Positions 44,934 through 52,593 of a DNA stretch of 64,000 nt are shown piece after piece (the stretch's first letter is position 1; each line of letters opens with the position of its first letter). Made by a program: the position numbers and the translations under genes. The notes below the pieces were generated by a model, which was given only the letters and a program-made list of their open reading frames with translations, ran no database searches and was not told the origin of the DNA. Source of the stretch: Luteolibacter sp. LG18 (GTDB taxonomy: Bacteria > Verrucomicrobiota > Verrucomicrobiia > Verrucomicrobiales > Akkermansiaceae); assembly GCF_036322585.1 (NCBI RefSeq), contig NZ_AP024600.1:1550001-1614000 (forward strand), written 5' to 3'.

Positions 44934-45572
44934 TGGTGGGAGAGGAGACGCCGCGTGATCCGGATGAATGAGGGGATGGTGGAACCGTAGGGCGCTGTTG
45001 AAGGAGCCTCCTTGTCCCAACGGGACGACCCATACCAGATCGTAGACCCTGGGTGAGGACCCGGTGATTCCCGCATGCTGAAGGCATGCCTCATGGAATG
45101 GGAGTTGCTCGTATCCCGGAGCCGCTTGCGGCATGGGCCTACACCCCATGGCTTACCCGGCGTCTGTGGACCTGATCCATATACGCATCTCGGAGTCTGT
45201 ATCCCCGAAGGGGATGGCAGCCCAAGTAGCCGGAGGTTGAGGAGCCTAGGCGACGACACCTCCGGTCCAGGCGGAAAGCTCATTCGATCCCGAAGGCGAT
45301 CGCAGCCGGGTTCATGGCCTGTGGAACTCCGTTGCTCATTTTACGCGCGGAGTCGGGGCACGCTTCTCGCACGCCCTCCGGGGTGCCGTGGCTGGTCCTT
45401 GGGTCACCCGGTGGCGGTGTCGCTACGCTCCTTGCCGACCGGCTAATTTCTCATGCCCCTGCCGGAGCGAAAGAGTGCCCGCCCCATCCCTTCGTCGGAT
45501 GGAAAAGGCGTCCCGAACTCCCCGGCGGGGCGGCTCCGCCGGATGGCCATTTGTTACTAGAACACTAGTAAA
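44934..45572. repeat. Palindrome-dense non-coding region
   Basis: These 640 bases lack a credible gene but contain many short hairpins. Examples are GTCCC-AAC-GGGAC (about 45015), GCATGC-TGAAG-GCATGC (45074-45090), GCCGC-TT-GCGGC (about 45121), ATCCCC-GAA-GGGGAT (about 45201), CCGGAGGT...ACCTCCGG (45230-45265) and TTACTAG-AACA-CTAGTAA (45554-45571). Several share a GAAG or AACG loop. The texture resembles the repetitive palindromic elements that produce spurious small ORFs in Planctomycetota and Verrucomicrobiota genomes. That comparison is from memory, not from a search. Confidence 0.65.
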
Positions 45573-45980
45573 TCAACCCCACTGCTCCAGCCATTCCGCG
45601 GGCAGGCGGGCGGGCTTGCCCTCCGGCATCTGGACCAGCGCCAGGCCCTGGCGGGCGGTGACGAGCAGCAGGCCGTCGCTTTCCCGGACCAGCTCGAACT
45701 CGCAGATGAACCGCGCGCGGCTGAGTTCGGCCAGCCGGCCGCGGATCACGATCCAGTCGCCGAGCTTCGCCGGACGCTTGTAGTCCACCTCGGTGCGGGT
45801 GAGCACGGGGAAGAGGTGGGTGGAGGCCATTTCGAGGAGCTTCATGCCCATCAGCGCCGCCAGCCGGGTGCGGCAGGTTTCGATCATGCGGAGGTAGGCG
45901 ATGTTGTGGACCACGCCACCGCAATCGGTGTCGAAGAACATCACTTCCTCACGGGTCTCGAAGGTCGGTCGGTCGGACAT
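45573..45980 (-). CDS. Acyl-CoA thioesterase, YbgC/4-hydroxybenzoyl-CoA thioesterase family
   Basis: The hotdog-fold protein of about 135 residues opens MSDRPTFETREEVMFFDTDC and carries FFDTDCGGVVHNIAYLRMIE, with the catalytic Asp of the DxDxxGxVxHxxY motif, and RTEVDYKRPAKLGDWIVIRG. It hydrolyses acyl-CoA thioesters; YbgC members associate with the Tol-Pal envelope system. ATG 45980 is chosen; ATG 45992 is possible. The stop codon abuts the palindrome TTACTAG-AACA-CTAGTAA. Confidence 0.88.
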   Translation of the reverse strand: MSDRPTFETREEVMFFDTDCGGVVHNIAYLRMIETCRTRLAALMGMKLLEMASTHLFPVLTRTEVDYKRPAKLGDWIVIRGRLAELSRARFICEFELVRESDGLLLVTARQGLALVQMPEGKPARLPAEWLEQWG

Positions 45981-46101
45981 GGGCGGGACCATCGGGAATC
46001 CTGGCGCGGGAATCCAGAGCAACCCGTCTTGTGGTCCGCTGATTCTCCATGCAATGTGCGCTTGAGAGAGGACGTAGCGGAAAGGTAAACCTTTTGGGAC
46101 A

Positions 46102-47853
46102 ATGCGAACGGGGATCACCAGATGCGTGGGTGGGTGGGTCATGTCGGCCGCGCTGGCGTGTGCCGCAGGGCCGTTCGCGGCCCCGGCCGAGGGACCGGTG
46201 CCATTCCGCCGCGACCGCGTGCCGCTGGATGTGGGCACCATGACCGGCCTGTCCCGTGAGCTCACCCTGCTGGTTCCCGCACTGGGAACCGAGGAACCGG
46301 CGGACCGCCGCCGGATTGCCCAGGCCTTGGCCCTCGCCTTGGCGCTCGATCCGGCCAACCGCGAGGCCCGCGAACTGTTGGCCACTGTCGGGGCGGGACG
46401 CGAATTGGACCCACTGGATGATTCCAAGGCCGAAGATGCACGGGCGGGCCTCTGGAAGCTGCTGGAGTGGCTGGGCTCGACGGAGGCCGGCCAGGACGGT
46501 CAGGCGCTGGCAGCGTGCCTTCTGGACGTCGCCGCGGCCGTGGATCCGTTCCATGAGAACGCACGCGATCACAAGCAGGACGGCGGCGCGTGGAACGGCT
46601 GGATTCCGGCATTGGCCTCCTATCAACCGAAGGAGGTGACTCCGGTGGAGCCTCTGATCCCGGATACGCCCAAAACGACCGCTCCCGTTTTTGCACGGAC
46701 ACAGGCGACCGTGACCACGCCGCTGTGGATGCTGGAGAAGGACGCCCTCAATGGCGGCGATCACTATGTGATGCGGCCCCGCGTCATCAACATGCGCGCC
46801 GCGATCTCCCAGCGCGAGAACGGCGACGATGCCAACGGCTTCCGTTTCATCCTTCAGAACACCCAGAACCACCGCGCCCAGGACCGCACCAGCGACACCG
46901 TCACGAAGGCCCTGAAGGCGATGGGCGACACTTTCCCGACGGGCGGGCGCGCCAATCTCGATTGCAGCGGTGACTACCTGGTGGACGCGAACCGCAAGTC
47001 GATCTCCGCGGCGGCGGCGGTGCTGATGGATGCGGCCGTGAGCGGCCGTGAGCCGCACGCCACCGTGATGGGGGTCATCGGCGAGGACGGCTCGTTCAAG
47101 CTGCCCACGCGCGCCTGGGACCGCCTGCGCGCGCTTTCCAATGGCCCCGGCGGCCGCCTAGTGCTGCCGCGCGAGGCGGAGCCGATGATGTCCGCCATCC
47201 TGGTGATGGAGGATCCGGCCTTCTTCATGAAGTACGAGGTGATCCTCGCCGGATCGCTGAAGGAGCTGGTCGAACGCTCGGCGAAGGAGAGCCAGGGTAC
47301 CTTGGCGGATGTCTCCGCGCGCTTTGCCGAGGTGCGCTCGAAGCAAGGTACCATGGCCGTAGGTCAGTACGCCGCGAATCGTTTCGTGCGCCAGCGCCTG
47401 ACCGATATCGCGCAGGCCTATCCCGACCACGCCTCGGCGCGCATGCTCGACCTCCAGGGTGCCGGCAAGCGCCCGACCTGGCTGCCGCGGCCCTACCTTG
47501 CCTCCGAGATCCGCCGCGCCATGGAGCCGATCGGCGGCATGGTCACGAACCAAGGTTTCCAGAACATCGACGTCGACACCATCGAGAAGGTTCTTGAGGC
47601 CAGTCGCCCCGCGCTGGAATCGCTGGAGCGCTACGTCGACATGCGCGATCGCGATCTCACCGCGCACGGCAAGGACGTGCTCACGGCGGTGCGGAACCTG
47701 ATCAAGGCCCGCCGCACCCGCGACGAGGACAACGGCTACCAGCGTTTCCAGACCGCCAGGGACGCGGTGAAGGGAGCTTATGAATCCTTCAAGCGGGAGC
47801 TGGACGCGGTGACGGCCGAGGAGGAGGCGCTGCCGGGTTCCGAGAACCGCTGA
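46102..47853 (+). CDS. Secreted protein with degenerate Lon-protease-like domain
   Basis: The 583-residue protein has a signal peptide (GGWVMSAALACAAGPFAAPA). An Ala/Leu-rich helical region (40-150) resembling TPR is followed by a region (about 280-390) that lines up with the Lon catalytic domain: KSISAAAAVLMDAAVSGREP, VMGVIGEDGSFKLP and RLVLPREAEPMM. The Ser of the dyad is kept (about Ser302), but the Lys position reads Trp in TRAWDRL, so it is probably inactive. The C-terminus is helical. It is the first gene of a plus-strand group with an HtrA protease and an OmpA protein, which suggests envelope quality control. Domain assignment is by eye. Confidence 0.65.
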   Translation: MRTGITRCVGGWVMSAALACAAGPFAAPAEGPVPFRRDRVPLDVGTMTGLSRELTLLVPALGTEEPADRRRIAQALALALALDPANREARELLATVGAGRELDPLDDSKAEDARAGLWKLLEWLGSTEAGQDGQALAACLLDVAAAVDPFHENARDHKQDGGAWNGWIPALASYQPKEVTPVEPLIPDTPKTTAPVFARTQATVTTPLWMLEKDALNGGDHYVMRPRVINMRAAISQRENGDDANGFRFILQNTQNHRAQDRTSDTVTKALKAMGDTFPTGGRANLDCSGDYLVDANRKSISAAAAVLMDAAVSGREPHATVMGVIGEDGSFKLPTRAWDRLRALSNGPGGRLVLPREAEPMMSAILVMEDPAFFMKYEVILAGSLKELVERSAKESQGTLADVSARFAEVRSKQGTMAVGQYAANRFVRQRLTDIAQAYPDHASARMLDLQGAGKRPTWLPRPYLASEIRRAMEPIGGMVTNQGFQNIDVDTIEKVLEASRPALESLERYVDMRDRDLTAHGKDVLTAVRNLIKARRTRDEDNGYQRFQTARDAVKGAYESFKRELDAVTAEEEALPGSENR

Positions 47854-47916
47854 TGGTTTTCCCCTTGCAAATCGCCTTCTGAAAGCCGCCAGTGGGGGTG
47901 CGTTCCCCTCCCACCC

Positions 47917-49443
47917 ATGAATGCCGGATTCCGAAGGTTGCTTGCCCTGGTCGTGGTGTTTGCCACGGCCTTCGTCGCCGTTTCCGCGCTCCGCCACTGG
48001 CGCACGGGCGGTTCATGGAAGGATCTTTTCGGCGGCTCGTCGGCCGGGGAATTCCGCCCCGAGAAATTCACTCTCGCCGACAAAGCTCCGCTCGAAACCG
48101 ACGATGTCGAGTTGCTGTCCCGCCTCAATGGCGAGTACGCGCGGCTGACCAAGGCGGTGACGCCGTCGGTGGTCAGCATCGGCACGGAGGGCGTCCGCAC
48201 CGAGCGCTTGCTGGACAATCTCGGTCGGGCCCGCATCCGGCAGTATCCGACCCAGGGCCAGGGTTCCGGCGTGATCGTGAGCCAGGAAGGCCACGTGGTG
48301 ACGAACCACCACGTCATCGCCGGCCAGCAGCAGATCCAGGTGACCTTGCACGACGGCAAGACCTACCCGGCCACACTGATCGGCGAGGATGCCTTGCTCG
48401 ACATCGCGGTGCTCAAAATCGAGGGCGCGCGCGAGGTGCAGCCGCTGAAGTTCGGCGATTCCTCGGCGGTCGAGGTGGGCCAGCTCGTGTTCGCGGTCGG
48501 CAATCCCTTTGGCCTCGGCGAGACCGTGACCCAGGGCATCATTTCGGCGAAGGAGCGCTCCATTTCCGACAACCAGCGCGACCTGTTCCAGACCGATGCC
48601 GCGATCAACCCGGGCAACTCCGGCGGCCCGCTGGTGAACCTGCGCGGCGAGATCATCGGCATCAATGCCGCGATCTTCTCGTCGAACCGCGAGAACCCCG
48701 GCTTCCAAGGGGTGGGCTTCTCGATCCCGTCGAACGACGTGAAGGACGCCATTTCCCAGATCCTGGAACGTGGCCGCCCGGTGCGCGGGTTCCTCGGCGT
48801 GCAGATGGCGGACCTCGACACCCGCCTGCGCGGCATCCTCCAATACACCGGCAAGGAAGGCGCGGTGGTGGGCGCGGTCACTCCCGGCTCGCCCGCGGAA
48901 ACCGCCGGCCTGCAACCGAAGGACGTGGTGCAGTCCTACAACGGTGAGGCCATCCATTCGATGAACCAGCTCTTCACCCTGGTGCAGCGCAGCCGCAATG
49001 GCCAGGAAGTGCCGATCGGGATCTGGCGTGCCGGGCAGGCACTCACGTTGAAGGCGGTGATCGTCGAAAGCGGTGCGGGCACCGCCGCGGCTCCGGTCCA
49101 GACTCCGCCGCAGGGACGCACCCGCGATCCGGAGGAGGTGCTGGCGGCGCTCGGCATCCAGGTGCGGGACCTCAGCGTGCAGGAGCGCATGCGGGGCTTC
49201 CGTGGGGTGGTCGCCACTGAATTGCTGGCCGAAGGGACGGCCGTGGAGCGGGTCAAGGCCGGTGACCTGATCGTCGCGGTGAACAACGCTCGCGTCGGCA
49301 GCGCGAATGAGTTTTACATGAACCTCGCGGCCTCCGCGGCGGTGCAGACCACCACCCTTTATCTGGTGCGGGATGGCAAGCAACTGCGGGTCGACCTGCC
49401 AGCGGTTCCGCGTCAGGAGGAGACTCCCGCGTCTGGTCGCTGA
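47917..49443 (+). CDS. HtrA/DegP-type serine protease with two PDZ domains
   Basis: The 508-residue protein has an N-terminal anchor or signal (LLALVVVFATAFVAVSAL). The trypsin-like domain carries the triad His132 (VVTNHHVIAG), Asp162 (ALLDIAVLKIEG) and Ser235 (NPGNSGGPLVN). PDZ domains lie at about 283-360 (VRGFLGVQMADLDTRLRGIL) and about 395-490 (FRGVVATELLAEGTAVERVK). DegP/DegQ proteins degrade or refold misfolded envelope proteins. It starts 63 bases after the Lon-like gene and precedes an OmpA-family gene by 95 bases. Confidence 0.93.
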   Translation: MNAGFRRLLALVVVFATAFVAVSALRHWRTGGSWKDLFGGSSAGEFRPEKFTLADKAPLETDDVELLSRLNGEYARLTKAVTPSVVSIGTEGVRTERLLDNLGRARIRQYPTQGQGSGVIVSQEGHVVTNHHVIAGQQQIQVTLHDGKTYPATLIGEDALLDIAVLKIEGAREVQPLKFGDSSAVEVGQLVFAVGNPFGLGETVTQGIISAKERSISDNQRDLFQTDAAINPGNSGGPLVNLRGEIIGINAAIFSSNRENPGFQGVGFSIPSNDVKDAISQILERGRPVRGFLGVQMADLDTRLRGILQYTGKEGAVVGAVTPGSPAETAGLQPKDVVQSYNGEAIHSMNQLFTLVQRSRNGQEVPIGIWRAGQALTLKAVIVESGAGTAAAPVQTPPQGRTRDPEEVLAALGIQVRDLSVQERMRGFRGVVATELLAEGTAVERVKAGDLIVAVNNARVGSANEFYMNLAASAAVQTTTLYLVRDGKQLRVDLPAVPRQEETPASGR

Positions 49444-49538
49444 TTGGCGAAACATCGGGGTCGCCACCACCGTTCCAGCGGCAGGTACATCGCGGGGCTT
49501 TCACCGGCCGCCGGATGCCGCTATCCTGCCGCCCGATC

Positions 49539-50864
49539 ATGGCCGAGTCCCGCTCCAAGCTTCCTTACGTTTTCCTGTCCGCCACCCTTGTGCTCTCCGG
49601 CATCGTGGCCGTGGTGTTGGCCCTGCGCCATCGCCAGACCGAGATCCCGGCGGGCAACACCGAGCCGAAGGTGACCGCCGTGGATCTGAAGCCGAAGCCG
49701 GTGATTCCGACCCTCGACGGCCGCCCGCCAGGGGCCGATCCGGCGACGAAGCCCGGTGACCTCGGGCTGGGCCCGGTGGCCGCCGATCCCGCCGCGCTGG
49801 TCGCGCGAATCGGCAAGGCGCTCGAAGCCGGCGATCTCGAAACCGCTGCCAAGCTCATCGGCAAGGACGCCCTCGACGCCCACACCGCCGAGCGGCTGAA
49901 AGCGCTGGTGGGGGGATCGAATTTCAAGCTGCGCCAGCCGCCGGTCCGCGAGGTGGGCGAGCTGGAGCGCAACGAGCTCATCCGCTGGGCGCTGGAGCTC
50001 GATGGTGCCGATTTGGGGCGCGACCGCATCTACCTCGACCTCCGCCGCAAGGACGGCCAGTGGCTCGTTGAGAAGCTCGCTCTACCGCCGGGCAAGGAGG
50101 AGGGCGTGCCGAAGGCCGTGCTCGTCGACTCGCTCGGCATCGCCGACGCCTTCCTGCAGGCCGCGCTGCACCAGAACTTCCAGCTCGCGAAGGAGTTCGT
50201 CGATCCCTCCACCGTGTCCGATGCGAAGATCGCGGGCCTGTGCATTCTCTTCGAAGAGGGGAACTACCGCCTGCGCGCCGAGAAGCCGCTGCGCTCGCTG
50301 TTGAACAAGCCCGGTGCCGCCGGTTACCTTGCGAACGTGGAGACCGCCGATGGCAAGCAGGCCGCGCAGTTCTCGCTGATGCTCGGCCAGTCTTCTCCGA
50401 CCGCCAGTTGGAAGGTCGGTGAGGTGAACCTCGATCAACTTCTCGACGACTACGCCAAGCGTTTCGCGGGTGGTGATGTCTACTACACGCCGCTGGTGAA
50501 GAACCCGCGCGGCGGGGACACGCTGGTGCTTTACTTTGAGTTCAACGAGGACCAGCTGGGCGAGCGCACCCGCCGCCAGCTTGAGATCGTTGCCCAGATC
50601 CTCCGCACCGATGCCGGGAAAAAACTCACCATCAGCGGCCACACCGACGCTCTCGGCAGCAAGGGCTACAACGACACGCTTTCCGAAAAGCGCGCCGACG
50701 TCGTCCGCGATTTCCTCGCCACCAAGGGGGTCGCGAGGAAGCAGATCGTGACCGAGGCGAAGGGGATGACCCAGCCGCGCCGCCCGAACTTCACCGAGTC
50801 CGGCGCCGACAATCCGGAAGGCCGCCGCGCCAACCGCCGCACCGAGATCTATCTGGATTTCTAA
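49539..50864 (+). CDS. OmpA-family membrane-anchored protein
   Basis: This protein of about 441 residues has an N-terminal transmembrane anchor (LPYVFLSATLVLSGIVAVVL), a central region of about 270 residues with two alpha/beta units resembling NTF2/SnoaL-like modules (ETAAKLIGKDALDAHTAERL, ELIRWALELDGADLGRDRIY), and a C-terminal OmpA domain (YFEFNEDQLGERTRRQLEIV, TISGHTDALGSKGYND, EGRRANRRTEIYLDF) that binds peptidoglycan. ATG 49539 (MAESRSKL) is preferred over an in-frame codon at 49515. It is the last gene of the Lon-like/HtrA/OmpA group. Confidence 0.85.
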   Translation: MAESRSKLPYVFLSATLVLSGIVAVVLALRHRQTEIPAGNTEPKVTAVDLKPKPVIPTLDGRPPGADPATKPGDLGLGPVAADPAALVARIGKALEAGDLETAAKLIGKDALDAHTAERLKALVGGSNFKLRQPPVREVGELERNELIRWALELDGADLGRDRIYLDLRRKDGQWLVEKLALPPGKEEGVPKAVLVDSLGIADAFLQAALHQNFQLAKEFVDPSTVSDAKIAGLCILFEEGNYRLRAEKPLRSLLNKPGAAGYLANVETADGKQAAQFSLMLGQSSPTASWKVGEVNLDQLLDDYAKRFAGGDVYYTPLVKNPRGGDTLVLYFEFNEDQLGERTRRQLEIVAQILRTDAGKKLTISGHTDALGSKGYNDTLSEKRADVVRDFLATKGVARKQIVTEAKGMTQPRRPNFTESGADNPEGRRANRRTEIYLDF

Positions 50865-51221
50865 TCGACCCAAGGAGTGGCGGATTTCGATCCGCCATTG
50901 TGAGAAGCGACGTCCATCCGCTTCGCGATCATCGGAATCGTGAGGGACTCGATCGTTGCCGGGCGATGAGTGTCTCTTGAACCATGGCTCCTCGAAAGGA
51001 GCCACTCCTTGAAAACAAAAAGTGCTGCCAGGGAATCCGCGGCAAGCCCGGACAAACTACCGTTGCTCCGATCAAGGCCTGGCGGGGTTCGCTTGCCGGA
51101 CCTCCACGGCCCCTGACAGCGGCGGAAGCAAACAACCTCCCGGCCCCGCGTGCAACCGCGAAGTTTGGGGCTGAAACGATGGGATTCTTGAAACCGCGGG
51201 GAGGATTGGTAGAAGACGGGA
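50865..51221. other. Gene-free interval downstream of the envelope cluster
   Basis: There are 357 bases with no credible gene. The first part holds the inverted hairpin pair at 50870-51011 (described separately). The rest (51012-51221) shows no repeat or hairpin of note and should contain the promoter of the small PLDc_N gene. Confidence 0.5.
50870..51011. repeat. Inverted pair of REP-like hairpins with compensatory stems
   Basis: Units at 50870-50901 and 50981-51011 lie in opposite orientation about 80 bases apart. Both begin CAAGGAGTGGC, then have a stem-loop with a TTCG loop, then GCCAT. The inner stems differ but both pair: GGAT-TTCG-ATCC in one and TCCT-TTCG-AGGA in the other. The layout is that of a REP doublet (REPIN). 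Confidence 0.82.
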
Positions 51222-51422
51222 ATGGGTGCTCCTGAATTGCTTTTTATCTTCCTCGGTGTCCTGCCGCTGATCCTGTCCATCATCGCGTTGGTGCAGTGTT
51301 TGGGCGCGGAGTTCCGTGATCCGAACAACAAGATCATTTGGGTGCTCGTGATCCTGTTGGCTCCGATCGTGGGCTCGATCCTGTGGTGGGCGATCGGCAG
51401 GAACCAGCGGCGGCTGGGTTGA
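51222..51422 (+). CDS. Small PLDc_N domain membrane protein
   Basis: The 66-residue protein has two membrane helices (LLFIFLGVLPLILSIIALVQ and IIWVLVILLAPIVGSILWWA) with AEFRDPNNK between them and a GRNQRRLG tail, the PLDc_N (phospholipase D-nuclease N-terminal) module. Stand-alone PLDc_N proteins are common small membrane proteins without the catalytic domain; the function is unknown. It converges with queA with a spacing of 8 bases. Confidence 0.85.
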   Translation: MGAPELLFIFLGVLPLILSIIALVQCLGAEFRDPNNKIIWVLVILLAPIVGSILWWAIGRNQRRLG

Positions 51423-51430
51423 GGGTTTCT

Positions 51431-52426
51431 TTACACCAGCAGCATGCAGTCGCCGTAGCTGTAGAAGCGGTATTTCTCCTCCACCGCCTTGCGGTAGGCC
51501 TCCAGCACCAGCTCGCGGCCGGCGAAGGCGCTCACCAGCATGATGAGCGTGCTTTCCGGCAGGTGGAAGTTCGTCAGCAGCGCACCGATCACCCGGAAGT
51601 CGTACGGCGGGTAGATGAAGATGTCCGTCTCGCCGCGCTGGTCGGTTGCCGCCAGCCGCTGGCCTTCCGGGGCGGTCCGGCCGAGGTGCTCCAGCACGCG
51701 GGTCACGGTGGTGCCCACCGCCAGCACGCGGCCCGCGGCGTTGATTTTCCCCGCGGTGGCTCCGTCGATGGCGTAGCGCTCGGAGTGCATCTCGTGTTCC
51801 TCCGGGCGGTCCACCTGCACCGGGCGGAAGGTGCCCACGCCGACGTGGAGCGTCAGGAAATCATGCGGCACCCGCGCCAGTAGCTCCGGCGTGAAATGCA
51901 GCCCGGCGGTCGGCGCGGCGATCGCGCCCTCCTCCTTCGCGAACACCGTCTGGTAACGCTCGCGGTCGGAGATCTCGTCGTCGCGGTTCATGTAGTGCGG
52001 CAGCGCGAGGTGGCCGTGGGCGTCGAGGTCCACCGGCTCCGACCAGCGGATCAGGCGGTCGCCGTTCGGGAACACTTCTACGACGGTCCCAGTAGTTCCG
52101 CCGACCTCGACGACGCGGCCGATCCTCATCTTCTTGCCGGGGCGGACCAGGCAGCGCCATTCGACGGGCGAGAGCCGGTCGAGGCACAGCAGCTCGATGC
52201 TCCCGTCGTCCGAGAACACGCGGGCCGGGATGACGCGGGTGTTGTTGAGCATCACCAGGTCGTCCGGCCGCAGGTGGGATTCGAAGTCCCGGAACATCCC
52301 GTGCGTGATCGTGCCCTTCGCGCGGTCGATCACCATCATCCGGGAATCGGCGCGGCGCTCCAGTGGCCGGGAAGCGATCAGCTCCGGGGGAAGGTCGTAG
52401 TGGAAGTCGGACGTGCGCAGGCTCAC
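51431..52426 (-). CDS. queA: S-adenosylmethionine:tRNA ribosyltransferase-isomerase
   Basis: The 331-residue enzyme makes epoxyqueuosine from 7-aminomethyl-7-deazaguanine in tRNA during queuosine synthesis. Motifs are FHYDLPPELIASRPLERRAD, DDLVMLNNTRVIPARV, YQTVFAKEEGAIAAPTAGLH, LHVGVGTFRPV and TNFHLPESTLIMLVSAFAGR. The start is GTG 52426. The other que genes are elsewhere. Confidence 0.97.
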   Translation of the reverse strand: MSLRTSDFHYDLPPELIASRPLERRADSRMMVIDRAKGTITHGMFRDFESHLRPDDLVMLNNTRVIPARVFSDDGSIELLCLDRLSPVEWRCLVRPGKKMRIGRVVEVGGTTGTVVEVFPNGDRLIRWSEPVDLDAHGHLALPHYMNRDDEISDRERYQTVFAKEEGAIAAPTAGLHFTPELLARVPHDFLTLHVGVGTFRPVQVDRPEEHEMHSERYAIDGATAGKINAAGRVLAVGTTVTRVLEHLGRTAPEGQRLAATDQRGETDIFIYPPYDFRVIGALLTNFHLPESTLIMLVSAFAGRELVLEAYRKAVEEKYRFYSYGDCMLLV

Positions 52427-52492
52427 GCCGACGATGTAGACCCGCTACCCGGGAAGGGCAAGGGCTCCCTGTTCCCCGCCATCCTCCTTGGG

Positions 52493-52579
52493 AAACCACG
52501 AAATTCACGAAGGGGCACGAAACGGGAAGAGCAGGCCTCTCCTCAATGTCGTGAATCTTCGTGTCTTTCGTGGTTGAAG
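52493..52579. repeat. Inverted repeat of ACCACGAA type
   Basis: AACCACGAAATTCACGAAG at 52494-52512 and its inverse at 52550-52575 (CTTCGTGTCTTTCGTGGTT) flank about 40 bases. Repeats of this ACGAA-heptamer type are widespread between genes in several phyla, as far as I recall. It lies upstream of the queA start and just before the decarboxylase stop. Confidence 0.7.
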
Positions 52580-52593
52580 ACGGGGGTGATCCA

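Noticed and set aside
45075-45568. Small open frames in the 45-kb gap that could be hypothetical proteins
   Set aside because: They are built from short palindromes, differ in frame, and have no ribosome binding site; best explained as repeat sequence.
45981-46427. N-terminal extension of the thioesterase frame to 46427
   Set aside because: The added part is Ser/Arg-rich, runs opposite the Lon-like gene and lies outside the hotdog fold; ATG 45980 fits the family.
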